A DNA stretch of 64,000 bases from Flabesymbios commensalis (lineage: Eukaryota > Annelida > Polychaeta > Terebellida > Flabelligeridae), in contig OZ024915.1 of assembly GCA_964017125.1 (NCBI GenBank), positions 16,794,480 to 16,858,479 on the forward strand, read 5' to 3'. Within the stretch, counting starts at the first letter, position 1. Each line of letters opens with the position of its first letter. The notes beneath the pieces are model-generated. The model did not search any database and was not told the origin of the DNA. It worked only from the letters and a program-made list of their open reading frames with translations. Shown in pieces: positions 1-12,950 of the stretch. Position numbers and translations under genes: made by a program.

Positions 1-790
1 TGGCAACATTATTTCTTCGTGGTATCACTGTAGGCCTACTAGCCACATCGACAGCAAACAAAGCTAAATAAAACGTCTAGATTATAAACTACTACATTCC
101 AGCAAACTGAGCGTGTTCATTACCATGGCTGCCCATCAGTATATGCTGTCTCGCAAAAAAACAACTGGGAAGCATAAAGAAAGAATGAAAAGTTAATAAG
201 TGAATGACAAATGTTCTGATTTTTATCTTAATTAAAAATATTTATTGCCATAACTTCTTGTTAATAAGCTGTCAAATAAAGCCTATATTTTATCAAAATA
301 TGAATAAATCCCTAATATTTGCCGACAATATTATTCTTTCGTGGTATTTTTTTTCGAAACAGCAAGCGAAGGTGAATCAAACGTCTAGAGTATAACTGAT
401 TGATATCGCCACCTACATGGCTACCCATTAGCAATGTGTCTGGAGAAAAAAATAGGATAGGCCCAATTAGGAAGCATAAACAAATTAAGTTAATAAATTG
501 CATTTTATCGAATGACAAAATGTCCTGATCTCCATCTTAATTAAATACAAATTTATTGCCAGAATTTCTTCATATATCAACTCCCATATTTCATCAAAAT
601 ATAATATGTGTAAAATGTCCAATATTCCTATAGGCAATACTATTCCTTTGCATCGACTGTTATGGAAACGGCAGCCAAATCACATATTAAAACGTTTGTT
701 TATGAAGTACTTTATTTCAGCTGGCTGTCGGCGAATGTTATGTGTAATGATGTCTCGAAAAAAATCATTTGGACATTTGTCAGATTGAGT
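1..790. repeat. Three diverged tandem copies of a ~310-bp unit
   Basis: Units begin near 1, 326 and 636; the third is partial and most diverged. Shared landmarks recur in the same order: ATTCTTTCGTGGTAT, AAACGTCTAGA, a GTCTCGCAAAAAA-like run, GGAAGCATAAA, TCTTAATTAAA, TTTATTGCCA and TTTCATCAAAATAT. No reading frame is conserved between copies. The window starts inside the array, so its true length is unknown. Confidence 0.75.
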
Positions 791-829
791 TCGACTTACC
801 AGTCTCACTTCAATAATATCAGAATTACA

Positions 830-952
830 CACAGCGGTAACTGTTTGTCATTCAAGTCAGCAGTTACTGTTGGTTGCCCTTCTCGCTGACACTATATGGC
901 CTCATATTGCCGCGTAAGTGCTTACTGTACAAGTAATCAGGTACTGCTGTTC
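830..952. repeat. Two degenerate P2 hairpins
   Basis: ACAGCGGTAACTG...CAGTTACTGTTG (about 830-878) and GTAAGTGCTTACTGTACAAG...GTACTGCTGTTC (about 911-952) are eroded copies of the P2 palindrome seen better preserved at 18404 and 45662. Confidence 0.55.
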
Positions 953-1187
953 ACCTGTGTCACAGACCATTATCCTGCCTGTGGTGCATCAGAGGTTAGG
1001 TCCAGAAGTCCCGCCTGATCCCTGTAAAGCTACAGGACATCCATCTTTGTCACTGTGGATCAGCAGACCTATTTACCCCAGGATTCCTCAGATCTGATAT
1101 TCCAGAGATGTATGTTACTGCTCCCCTCACCGCACCCGTATCCGTAACCGCATCACTGGTCGTGTTAGCATCGCACAAAACCGATAG

Positions 1188-1250
1188 GAGACGTTGTTGA
1201 GACGTTTGCCAACGCTTCAGAGCGTTGGCCAACGTCCCACCAATGTCTCT
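1188..1250. repeat. Degenerate P1-type palindrome
   Basis: Arms GAGACGTTG...CCAACGCT and AGCGTTGGCCAACGTC...AATGTCTC pair around 1218. It resembles the GACGTTG end of P1 but lacks the terminal CAAACAC blocks. Confidence 0.5.
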
Positions 1251-2630
1251 CTTCATTTAGTACCAGCTGTTCCTGTTTTGTGGATATTATACACACACGA
1301 TTTAGCACTCGCTCATTTGGTAAAATCCAAGATGGCCACAAATATTACAGCTCGTGATCTTTTCAGAAAAGTCCACTGGCCAAAGTCAAAAAGCAAAGAT
1401 CTCTCATCTTTCAAGCAGTCAGTAAATGCCTTTCAGATTTTGCAAACCAGTATTTAGAATTATATCAGTCATTATCTGATCACAAGATTGCTGTTCTTCG
1501 CCGTCTTTGAGAGGTATTTGTTGAGCGTTATATGAGTGAAAGACAGTGGAAATACTGTTGTCTTGAGATAGTCAATAATAAGTGAAAGTCCAGCTCTTCC
1601 AGCTGTAATCTTAGACGGCTGAGGTCATTACAGGGGGACAGATATGAGACAGATATGTCATCCTTTGTCAGGGGAGATTAGACCTTGCTACCGGGCACAC
1701 GACGTTGTTGCGACGTTGCATCCCCTTCTTGAATTTTTTAAATGTTCGATGCTTTATTTTATTATAAGTAAAATTGGACTACTATTACCAATCTGACCCC
1801 CCCCCCCAATTCCCCTTTTCCATAGGCTACGGTGTATTTGATATACATTCCCAGTTGAATAATCAATAGAATAAAGTGTCTGATATATAATGTAACTGCA
1901 AAAATATATCTAGAACGACGGTTAAACGGTCAGATTACGACAGGCCGACTTGAACATTAAAATATGCACAAAATAATCGTCAAAAAGAATAATTATGAAG
2001 CAGTGAAATCAACTTGAACAATAGAAATGATATAATAGTGATTTCCAGCAGAAACTTTTCAAACTGAATGTAATATAGCTGAAAATGAGTCTGTATATTC
2101 TGTGGTTATGATTGTGATACGTTGTCTTAACCATAATTATGTTATCCGGTAATAATACTCTATTGCTATTGCTATTCTCAAAATCAATCGAAAATATAAA
2201 GTCTCGCAAAATACACGTTTGGGCAGATCGTCTTGCTTGGTACCCGGTCCATTTGTTTTACTCAGCAGCAACACCAATCAAATCAAGACCACACTGCCCA
2301 ACTGCCCACTTGAGAGACATCTGGTGGGTTATATAAAAACTATAATTGAATATAACGTCATGGCATATGAAAACTAGTTTCCATGTCTTCGTTTATTGAC
2401 GTATCTTTCTCGTTGCTTGTGCTCTGTGAATTATTTATATTATTGTATCCATTGTATCATCGACCATCTACCTACTCTGGTAGTAGCATATTTCATCATA
2501 CAAGAAACGTTGATCATTATGTTTCCTGCTTTCCTTCAGCAATTAATTAGCACTGGGTAAAAAATACGACGATTTATGAGTTCCGAGTTCCTATAACCTA
2601 TATATAGTTGGATGATTGTTATACATGTAC
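1251..2630. other. Intergenic, no gene recognised
   Basis: About 1290-1560 has a short plus-strand frame (near 1330-1460) that reads on past a stop; it matches no family I know and I do not call it. A single arm GGGCACACGACGTTGTTGCG at 1696-1715 matches the full palindrome at 39616. A C homopolymer lies near 1797-1807. The rest is AT-rich and featureless. Confidence 0.6.
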
Positions 2631-2639
2631 ATAATCCTA

Positions 2640-3445
2640 ATACCCCCTTTTTTAAACAAGTATATGCGACCCTCCCAGAATCTTTCCCTCCCTCCCAGAA
2701 TATAACCTCCTTTTCAACAACTATTTGTCACCCTCCCAGAATATACCCCTCACTCCCAGAATATAGTACCGTTTTGCTAGAAGTTATACTTTTTGACATG
2801 TTATTTCTTTATTTTGAAGTTCCGAACCACCATTGGCAGTACATACACATGTGACCTGAACCCCCCTTTTAAAAAGTCTTGTGACGGGTCTAATCAAGGA
2901 ATAGAGAAACGATACCTTTCTTTGACGTAATTATCATGCTTAAAATGTTAGGATAAGTAACACCGATTTCGCAATAACGATAATTACATAGATCAACATA
3001 TAGGCTATTCATTACGCATAATTATAATACACATTACCGATACACGTAATATTTCACATGACCTAGATTAATATAACCTTCGCGTGATATATGGGCGGTG
3101 TCTCAGTAATGCACAGCCCCAGCCCATATCAACTTTCATACCAAATTACGTAGCAAACATTTGCCATGGAAACACATGAGGTATATTCTGAGAGGGAGGG
3201 GTAGATTCTGGGAGTGTCGCATATCTTTGTTGAAAAGGGGGGGGGGTATATTCTGGGAGGGAGGGGTAGATTCTGGGAGGCAAAGACACTTCACATAATC
3301 ACAATGAAGGGGGGTAGATCCTGGGACGGAGGGGTAGATTATGGGAGCCGCCGTAATCTACCCCGGGGGTATAGTTCATGATCTACCCCGAGGTAGATTC
3401 TGGGGCGCACACAATCTACCCGGGTATAATCTAAAAGGGGGGTAT
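2640..3445. repeat. Fold-back element with minisatellite arms
   Basis: The left arm (about 2640-2765) repeats CTCCCAGAATMTACCCC on the plus strand. The right arm (about 3181-3260, with further units to 3445) carries the same motif on the minus strand as GGGGTAGATTCTGGGAG. Both arms also contain a TTTTCAACAA segment and a TATGCGAC segment in matching order, so this is an inverted repeat with a ~420-bp non-coding spacer rather than chance G-richness. Confidence 0.65.
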
Positions 3446-3459
3446 ATTTCCAGACTTTA

Positions 3460-3545
3460 CACCAGGTCGGATATATGTCATCGCGGTTGTGCGTATACAG
3501 TGCTCCTAACTGTTCAAAACCTGTATTGTGCATTAATGTCTGTGG
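3460..3545 (+). repeat. Dispersed repeat, also at 56513-56605
   Basis: GTCGGATATATGTCATC, GGTTGTGC, ATACA and CTGTTCAAA occur in the same order and orientation near 56513, with several substitutions and small indels. Family unknown. Confidence 0.5.
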
Positions 3546-3828
3546 GGCTGTGTACTATATAAAGAAGCCCTGAAGTTATTATAAAAAGAGTAGGCCTAGG
3601 GCATTCCTTCTGTCGCGATATTGCCATAACTGTGCAGAGAGCGACGTAAAGCAATATTCGAGTGGGTGAAAATTCCTATTAAATAATTTGGCGGTTAAAA
3701 TCTTAGTGTTGTTTAATAAGTACCTTTAATATTGCGTGACGCTCGGTCACATATATAAATAGTTACGACGTTGCTGTTGTGTTTGTTCTACCTCTTCAAG
3801 AAAAGCAAAGAAATGCGGTTTTTCAGTG

Positions 3829-4190
3829 TCATATAGACTATTCTGGTTATTCCATGGGTAAAGTGGCAACATAAAAATCATTCTTTATATTTAGTATGTG
3901 ATACTACAATGTTACAGAAATTGAAATTCTTTTAACTTTATTTCCCACAATAACGCAATTTTATATGGACCACTCTGGTTATTTCATGGGCGAAGTAGCG
4001 GTCATCTTGAATTAGCGACATAAACAATCATATTCTATATGTGATAGGGGACCTACTGTTGAAATTAAACTTTCATTTAATTGTCATTTAACGGTTTATT
4101 TCCCACAATAACGTAATTTTATTGATTATTCTGGTTATGTCACGGATGTCACGGATGAAGTGGTGGCCATCTTGGATTTGAGACATTTTG
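3829..4190 (+). repeat. Tandem repeat, about 2.5 units of 136-156 bp
   Basis: CTCTGGTTATTTCATGGG-like starts lie near 3838, 3974 and 4129, and TTTCCCACAATAACG near 3941 and 4100. The first units include a 'GTGGCAACAT' / 'GTAGCGGTCATCTTG' variant. Non-coding. Confidence 0.65.
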
Positions 4191-4389
4191 CAAGAATAGT
4201 GGGAAGTCCACGTTGGCTTAATGGATGGATCTTTTTATATGTCCTTGTGAAGCACTGTGCCAAAATAGGTGCTTTTGTCGGCCCGATAAACATAATTGCA
4301 TTAAGGAACTTGACTGATTAATATATGGGTTCATAGAGAACTATCATGACTGTGCTACCAACTAAACGATATCATGAGAGCATGGCTTA

Positions 4390-4497
4390 TTAACCCTTTC
4401 ACCACTGGTAGTAATGTCCTCCATAGTACTGGGCCCTAATGTATGACGTCATATAATTAGGCCGTCGTGGCGGCCCCGTACGTACTGAAAGGGTTAA
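4390..4497. mobile_element. 108-bp TTAA-flanked mini-element
   Basis: It starts TTAA-CCCTTTCA and ends TGAAAGGG-TTAA, with TTAA at both borders, as expected of piggyBac-type insertion. The interior has no open frame. It is the shortest of the TTAA group here and lacks the internal hairpins of Ta-Td. Confidence 0.6.
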
Positions 4498-5540
4498 TTT
4501 GGGATACGTTTTTATTTTGCAACTTTGCAACGTATTACGTGGTTAATATAGGCTAAGTATATGGTTAAACATATAAAGAGGTCAAGTGTCTCCATTGTGG
4601 TGTTTGTGTGTGTACGCATGTAGCGCACACATCGGCCTTTTAGTTGTTCATCTGTCAATGAATACGGACCTCCCGTAGTACAAAGTGGAGTAGAGAGCTA
4701 TATATACAACGCATTAAATTGCTTACAATAAAAATGTGGTGTTTATAGCCTTAACATGTTCAGATGATTTAACAAACTGTTTCAGTTCCCGTACATAATA
4801 TATCAGACATTCAGTTAATTATATATATATTTGTAAATCCTTGAATATTATACATTATCGGGGCTTAGCTTCTATTTGATCTTTATTATAAAACAAATTT
4901 TCACTGTCCCATTATTTACAAAAACTACCACTAGGGGAGGCTGCGTTGATGATGTGACAAAATGAGTTATCAGACAACCAAAATTGATTTATTGCTGGAC
5001 CAGCGTCGTATACGATGGCCCAACACTAAACCAACATTGGTTTGCTGGTGTCATGTCACCATCATGTCATGACTATAAATTATTAAATACAAATTATTTA
5101 CTTTACAATGTGCCTTTATTTTGTTATTCTACAATAATTGTGTGGGCTCTATATTATTTGAATCAGAAAAAGCATAGCGATTACATACAATAATTATATT
5201 ATAAAGAAAAGTAATGGAGCATTTTCTACGGCATTATTTATATTGTAGAGGTCTACAATAAACAATTCACATAGCAATGTGAATTACAGAATAATAAGAG
5301 ATGGGGAAACATGTTATAATTTTAATAAAATTCCTCTCTATCGTGATAATTTTAATGAAAGTAACATTTTTTTGTATTTACCATGATTAATCGCTCCAAT
5401 TTAAATATATATAGACTACTATAGACAAATAAAATTAAAGATTCTACTAATTCTGAATCATCATTGCTATTGTCAATGTTGGACCCAAATATCATAATCG
5501 TCACGAAAAACTGAATCACGCTTGTTAAAGGGATATGTGG
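4498..5540. other. Intergenic, one P1 fragment
   Basis: AT-rich. The only recognisable item is a P1 half-palindrome at 4992-5048 (GCTGGACCAGCGTCGTATACG...CCAACATTGGTTTGCTGG). No gene seen. Confidence 0.55.
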
Positions 5541-6020
5541 CGACCTCACTTGCAGATCATCGCGCCCGAGCTCGAGCCGGACGGAATCGCTGATCGACGG
5601 GTCAGCACTTCCGCCCGGCTCAAGCCATGTGCGGCCGGCCGCGCTCGTTCATTCTACCACTGGCCTTCTCGGAAGTGAGACGTGTAACCGCATCATCCAC
5701 ATACAGCCGCGTGGCTGGATAGCCGCCCCCTGTCGCACGGGACTAAGTAGCACACACATATCTGACAATGTTTGCACGAATATGGAATGAATAAAGAATG
5801 AAATAAGGAAATCTTCTACTTTGACTGAGTTTCTGCAACGAACCACCACTTGCTGACCGGGCAAGACACCACGATCAAGATCGGGCCTGAGGCGTTGGTC
5901 GCTTCCATTGACTTGTCGAACATTCGGCAACGTCAATGCCAATGGTAACCCTCGCCCCAGACCACGATAGATATACCTCTGCTCATACGCGGGACAAGGG
6001 TGTCCCACTAAGCACTGCCC
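5540..6020. other. GC-rich block of unknown role
   Basis: A sharp rise in G+C and CpG (e.g. GGCCGGCCGCGCTCG near 5633) within AT-rich sequence. A minus-strand open frame spans 5649-6023 but shows no recognisable domain. It could be a CpG-rich promoter, an exon, or an unrecognised repeat. Confidence 0.35.
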
Positions 6021-6324
6021 CATTAACTACCCGTTATGACTGCATGGGCCGCTTAACTACGCGCTTAACTACGCGCGAGGCCCAGTCACACTGACCGCCA
6101 TTTTGTTTCCACAGCCAGCTGTGTAAAAACGACACTCGCTCTGCCTACCAAAAACTAGGAAGTCATGAAATTGTGATGAATATTTCAAGTGCCTACGAAA
6201 ACTAGGCGATTTTCAGCAGGCGTAAACTTTTGATCATATTAGAACTATTACATTTAAAAATGGTGGTCACTGTGTCAGAGCCTTGCGATGTCATCAGGGT
6301 AGCCATTAACAACATAAACTACAA

Positions 6325-6640
6325 TCGGTAATCTGAGTAATTATCTAAGGTATCATCATATACATTTGTATGTGTTACTGTAAAAACAGTTTCTACAGAA
6401 GGATTTCCATCATAACTTCATCAGAGCTATTCAATTTGTGATGCGATATCTAATTATTTTTAAGTCGGTAGCCCACGTGATTGTTTTTAATTTCGAAATG
6501 ACCCACTGAAAGCATGGGGTATCGCGTCCTATATTTTTATAGCTCTGACGCTAAAAATCATTCGATAGAAACTGTTTTTTACAAAATAATGAGTATGATG
6601 TGTATGATGATACTTCAGAAAAGTACTCAGATTACCCACT
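6325..6640. repeat. Imperfect inverted repeat with ~105-bp arms
   Basis: The left arm (about 6325-6435) contains GGTAATCTGAGTA, TATCATCATA, AAAACAGTTTCTA and CAGAGCTAT. The right arm (about 6530-6640) contains the reverse complements in mirrored order. The spacer is about 100 bp. Looks like an old non-autonomous fold-back element. Confidence 0.6.
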
Positions 6641-6984
6641 GTCCAGCTCATGCCCGTCCCACAATGGACCACGGGTTGAAATGGCAAATGAACATAACGA
6701 GAAAATATGTATCGATAATTAACCTTGAGCCCAATTTTGGATAAGTGACTTTTTCTGCGATTAATGAAAGACAATGTACATAGCTTTAGTAAAAGTAAAA
6801 AAATACATGTTTCACTTTAACATATAACTTGAATGTGCTTATTTTGACTCCGCTCTTGCCCTATAGCATGTATAGATGCCACCATGCATATTAACAAACT
6901 AGGAGATTAGCAATCGAGCTCCATCAATTCTAACGCAGACCAAGGTCAAACAGCCTTAATGTCACCCACACTGCCGTGCTAACA

Positions 6985-7033
6985 CGAACAGGAGTAAGTG
7001 CTTACTTGAAAAGTAAACAGGTTCTGCTGTTTT
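6985..7033. repeat. P2 hairpin
   Basis: GAACAGGAGTAAGTGCTTACTT-GAA-AAGTAAACAGGTTCTGCTGTT folds with a GAA loop closed by T-A pairs. Confidence 0.6.
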
Positions 7034-7229
7034 CCCTTTCATTCACTACAGTCCCAAGTCTCTTCTCACTGAGCTCCCCTTAATTCCGGTCATCATTGGT
7101 GTTAATCGTGTGGAGATTCAGCAAGAGCGCCTGGAAGATTTTATTGCAACAAAAACAACCGGTTGCCACAAAGAAAGACCTCCTTGCATTGGTGTCGCTA
7201 TAGGGTCTGGTGACGTCACAGATAACTGT

Positions 7230-10200
7230 TCCTGTTTGGTGTGGCCTACAGAGTGTGGCCTCTTCTGGTCAGTCAGCCAGTACCCCAAAATAACACTCAG
7301 GTATACACTGAAAGCTAGATAATTTCTGACGGTTATATGTGAAGATAATCGCCAGGGTGGATGTAATGTAGGTTTTAAAAATGGTGCAATTCTTTTCCAG
7401 AGCATGTTCCTTATACGCGACCTCACATTAAATACGCGAAATTGAAATATCATATATTAATCCACGAGCCATGGGATCAGCCTTTATAAAATTCCCACAA
7501 ACCAGTTTGATGTCGATTCTTGAAGGGGCACATGTGTAGAATCAAGACCTTAATGATATTCAACTGACATCATTGAGTATTTCCAGTTATTCAAGATTGC
7601 GTCCAAGATGGCCACCAGCGCGTAGTCAGACCTGCTAATTTGCATAAGCAGGTCAATTTTGGATGAATTTTCTTTTGTAATACACAATTTTAATCGGTTC
7701 GGTAGTCAGTGAATCATTCTAGACCACCATATTAAATGTTATTCAAATATTTAACCCTTTTAGTCCAGGAAGCGTTTTCCTGAACATCTCTAGAATATTA
7801 ATTGGGACAAAAGTATTATTTATAATAGATTATTCATTATTAATGATAACGGATTTGTATCAGTACAATACACCTTTCTCAATAACAACACGCCACACAG
7901 TGAGCAACGCCGAACTGTTTTAATCAGACAACTGTTACACACTGTTCAATGCCAACACGCCACACAGTGAGCAACACCGAACTGTTTTAATCAGACAAAC
8001 TGTTCACGCGCAAACTCGTGCAAGCAGTCTAAAACTAACGCAATAGCACACTTTTTTATCGATTAATTTGTGTTTTTATTTATTTAAAGTGACGTCGAAG
8101 ATGGCCGCCAGCATTTATTAAATTATTTATGAAATTGTGTAAATTGGTTACTTTTATGTCCAGTTTTATTCTCTAATACACCATTGCAAGTACTTTATGG
8201 TCTCAGAGTCAAAATAAATCACCCACAGACAATGTTGAACAAAATTTTACCCTTTTAATTACGCGACGTCAGAAAAAGTATGATTTTTTATGTTCCTCGT
8301 CAAAACATGCCCCCCCCCCCCACCATAATATATTTATATATTCGAAATGCCCCCCTCCTAGCTAAATGTATTTGATTGATAAACCGCTCAAATATTTAGG
8401 TGTTATTTTTATATACAGTAGTATCCTCTAAATAATAATAAATGTTTTGCTCAGTCTATTGTGCTGAGGACAACTGAATATAACGTACTAGCCACTCTTT
8501 CCCAAACTTGGGATGATATTGGTTGACTTCAGCCATGAGCGTAATTAGTTTAGGGGAGGCTACAAAAAATAATAAATTTTGTAGCCATTGCATGTGAAAT
8601 GACATTGCTAGCGCATAGTCCTCATTTGGGAGAGGGGGAGTGTGTATTTATACAAACTGATTCATTTATTTTCGTGTATCTTATCCAGAGATGATGTCTA
8701 AAATCATATGTGACTCAATTGCTATTTGTACAAAAAATTGTTCAAACCATCATTGCTTATTTTTAGTCAAACCCATTTTTTTCAACATTTCAAACCCAAT
8801 TGTGCAAAAATAAGAGAAAATCCATTAAAATTAACATTTTAGCTTCCATTTTATATATTTATCATTTAAAATAACGTACGTTAAATAAATGAACCAAACA
8901 AAACACTGATAAGTTTGATTCTAAAATATGTCTTTTCTACATATAGTTAATTATATTATTATTAAATTAATTCAATAAAAAGAGTAAAAATTATTGTTAT
9001 GGTGTATATGTTTTGGTATTTCTGCAATTTGTGACACAAATGAGCTATATGCAACTGATTACGTGCAGTTAGATCACATTAGGAATACTGGATCACAAAC
9101 TTCATTTAAGCGACACATATAGCTTGAACGAGTGCACCTATATCAACTAATTGCTCAAATTGTGTAATTAGATAATATATAATGGCAGTGTACATCTCGG
9201 CGTGAACGAAAAGGTAATCTACCATGGCACAACCAGTTGTCAAGATATATTTTCAACATTGGCTGTGCAGATCTACAAGGGTCTGTACCAAGAGGGGGGG
9301 GGGGTCTTTTACCATCATTGTGAAATCAATATATTTTCTTATCTATTTCTCACTTTGATTTAACATAACACAGAATGACAGTTTAAATGCAAGCAAGTTC
9401 AAAATAAATTATTTCTACTAATAATACCAGCCTTGAAATATCTATCTGTTCATGAAGCACCGAATCTATAAAAACAGCATTTGTGATTTTTTTTATTCCT
9501 GTCATCGCATGGGAGGTTGTTTAGTATATTACACTTGGGTTGGCCGTTGGAAACGCCTGATAGCACAACAAAAAAGTAAAAAGTAGGGGGTGAGCCATGG
9601 GAGAATGTGATTATACATGTACATCGATCACAGAACGCACCACCAAATTGAGATATATCATCAATAACTATTTATTTCATTTCGTTAAATGTTCAAGCCA
9701 ATACTGTCAATCTTCCCCACTAGTCATTTCATGCACTGACCATATGATGAATGCTATGGTATCGCTGTTCTTTTCAGACAACTCAGACCTACACGACCAT
9801 TGAATTATAGATTACATAGATGGTCCTTGAAATGTATTAATTTTGATAGTTCGAGGAGTACAATGCTAGATGCAAATATATATATTACCTTATATTAATA
9901 AACATCACATTTGTATGCTCTTGGTGGTTAGACCTGACTACGTAGCATGATAGACTAGTACACTTTTACTAATGACATATAAATGTAAACTTGTTTTGCT
10001 GACAGTCTGAAGAACTGTATAAATAAACTTAGAATTGCATTTAACGAGATGTTTGTGAATGTGTCTCAATAAATTCGTATTAAAGATGATCAGTATTGGC
10101 TATTTAGCGTTTTGCTCAAGTCAGCCCACCTGTTCGCGAATGGACAGGAGCTATTATTTTAATGGTTAATGGCATCAAAGTAGCAATAAAAACTATTATG

Positions 10201-11050
10201 TTCAATGCCCCCCCCCCCCCACACTTCATTCTCAGGTCATAACATAATTAGGTTAATTGCAATATGATAAATTGACATTACAGAGGATAACATCACGGTC
10301 TTTGTGTTTGCTAAAATTACCTCTTGGGCTAAAAGGGTTAGCTGTATTTTTTTTAATTATCTGGGAGTGGTCTAGATAGCTTCAGTGAACACCAAAGTAG
10401 CAGACATGGCGCATTGCGAAAAAAATTGGCCAACATCGAGAAGTTTACACAATTGCCATTACTATACACGTAAATCATTGTATTGATACCAATCTATCAC
10501 CATTAATAATGAATTAATTATTATAAATATTAATTAATTAATTAATTAATTAAATTGATTAACCAATTGTCATTATCATAGTCACTGTATTGATACCAAT
10601 CCTTCACCATTATTAATGCATTAAAAATTATTGTTAATCTATAGATAATAATATTGTCCTGATTGACACCACAAAATAGCTCGTTAAACAGCCCCTGGGG
10701 CTAAAAGGGTTAAATAATGATCAGAATTATCTGGGAGGGGCCCAGCTGGATTCAGTAACTTTAAACTAAATGAAATGGTGTATTACAACAGAAAACTGAG
10801 CTGAATTTGCCCAATATACACAATTTCCTATGTATGACTATTTGCCGGCGGCCATCTTGGACGCCATCTTGAATAACAAAAAAATAGACCACTTTCAAGC
10901 TCTACACCCTCCTGGTGATGACCCCCAAGCATGTCCATAAAAGCTGGTACCATCAGAAATTATCTAGCTTTCAGTGTAAACCTTATCAAAAACTAAGCCC
11001 TTTTTGTTAGACTGGCTGACAGACTATTTGCACCAGAGCCCATTCTCCTG
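7230..11050. mobile_element. Large non-coding inverted-repeat composite
   Basis: The left side (about 7230-7790) and right side (about 10690-11050) are inverted copies. ACTGAAAGCTAGATAATTTC (7306) mirrors GAAATTATCTAGCTTTCAGT (10958); CCAAGATGGCC mirrors GGCCATCTTGG; TTAACCCTTTTAGTCC (7751) mirrors GGCTAAAAGGGTTAA (10698). A second right-arm copy begins near 10310, making a ~380-bp direct repeat, and a further left-arm-like copy lies near 8094-8260. Between the arms (8260-10300) I see no coding frame, only C and G homopolymers (8310, 9293, 10209). A 51-bp tandem duplication occupies 7886-7936 and 7953-8003. No transposase is seen, so any mobility would be non-autonomous. Confidence 0.55.
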
Positions 11051-11361
11051 TAAGACTTGTCAGGGCTGCTTTTTGGAATATCTAAACATGCTCAGCATTT
11101 TTTATGCATTAACTTCGTACACTGTTTAAGGATTTATCTACCTCTAAATTCAAGCCGATTTTCATTCTATGTGAGCTGTGCCTGCCACGACAATGCCCTC
11201 CGCACAGCGAGTGGAAATTGACAAACTTTATAAAAATGAGATTTTGCGATTTCCACTTCAAATGAAAGAAATACATTTTATAATCACTTGAGCTTTCAAG
11301 ATTTATAAAACGTTATAAAACGGCCACGTTGTTGATGTGATAATCATGAATCGGTGGGGTA

Positions 11362-11455
11362 AGGATCAACACTGCTGGTCCAATGCTGGGCCAGCGTCGT
11401 ACAGGGTGGACCAGCATTGAAACTGCATTGAGTCAACACCTCATGTTTACTGGGA
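11362..11455. repeat. P1 palindrome
   Basis: Arms GGATCAAC...CCAATGCTGGGCC and GGACCAGCATTG...GAGTCAAC, ending CATGTTTACTGGGA. The centre is eroded. Confidence 0.65.
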
Positions 11456-12393
11456 GACTGGGTGGTCATATAAACTGTAAAACGCTTCATGGCGACCGAA
11501 AACAAACGTGCACTCTCAGTCAGCTATTGCATCATGTGTGCTGATCAGCCATAAGAACAGTCATAGCTAGCGCAATGCCCGGCTTTATGCTGCACGGATT
11601 TACAGAGATACATTGATGACTCTATCTCTCTGAATTTGGAGAAAGAATGATCGTGGTGAAGGTTGCATAATGAGCATATAATTCCCCTTCAACCGTTCAC
11701 TGGGATAGCCAAGTGCCCTATTATATAGGATCATAATGTTACCTAAATAAAATTGATAGCGTCGTGTATAACGTTATACAGTAGACTACCGCCAATGCGG
11801 TCAAGTACGGGCCAGATTTTTTTTACCGTAATGGCGGTCCGACTACATTAGTGATTGGGCTATAAATAACATGTGACGGTAAGATATGTACGCTTACGCG
11901 CAGATGATTAAAGAATGATTATGTTAAGCATAAAAAATAATGCTCAGAACTCAGAACGCAGAACAGTTTATTTGACCTCTTATAAAAATAACATAAGGGT
12001 TATATTATAAAAAAAAGTATAAACTTAATACATGTAGTGGCGGGAGATGAGTGAAGTGCAGTTTTGAGACAGTATTCTGTCAGTATTTAATACCCAAAAA
12101 TAAACAATCATTTTAATTTTTTTTTTTGGTTTTCCAATTTATTTTCTATCCGTAATGGCCTTGAACCCACCCACCCACTTCTAAATTTATTTTGGATGTT
12201 TGGAATTTTTTTTAACTTTGCATCCTTAAGACATGATAAAAAAACAGAACAAAAACAAAAATATGCTACATCCATGTGAAGTGTTTTTTACGTTGTTATT
12301 ATCTGGTTAGTTAATGAGAATTGAAAAAAAGAAGTAAAATTACATTCACGATAATATGAAAGTTCAAAATCTATATTTTTTTGTCATCCATCA
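11456..12393. other. Intergenic, nothing recognised
   Basis: AT-rich with several A and T runs. No repeat family or coding frame was identified. Confidence 0.55.
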
Positions 12394-12950
12394 CCCAGCA
12401 AACAAGAGAAACAAGCCCAATGCCGATTCAATGCCGGTCCACCGCCTACGACGCCGGCCCGGCACCAAATCAACACTAGGCCAATGCATGGAGTCTACTG
12501 AGCAATTATAAACCCCCATCGTCATCGCAACAAACAAGATATACGTCCACCCAGCGCCGGTACAACGCCGATCCAGCACCGCAGACTGTGGGCCAACACT
12601 GTACCAACACCGGGCGAACGCCGGGACGATCACAAGCCATATACATGCAAAAGGTACCTGCATGTTGGCGGTACGGTCACGATGCTTTGAGCCAAAGCTG
12701 GGTTAATGTTGGCCCGCCGTCTGTGACGCTGGCCCACATTCAGCATGGCGTCAAACACGACACGGTAACCCAATACTGGGCTAATGTTGGCTGAGCGACG
12801 TAGACGGTGGGCCAACAATAGCCCGACATTGGGTCAACGTCTCGTGTTTGACCGCCTTCAGGATAGACGGCGAGAACGCACAGACACAAAACAGTCTCGT
12901 GTTTGACTGCCTGCAGGATAGACAGATAGAACGCACAGACATAAAACAGC
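12394..12950. repeat. Cluster of four P1 palindromes plus a tandem duplication
   Basis: Palindromes lie at about 12394-12503, 12530-12630, 12662-12760 and 12751-12853; the last two overlap. The copy near 12800 has the centre GACGTAGACGG. Its end, GTCTCGTGTTTGAC, begins a ~56-bp unit that is repeated at once (12839-12893 and 12895-12950). The first two copies are unusually GC-rich. Confidence 0.65.
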
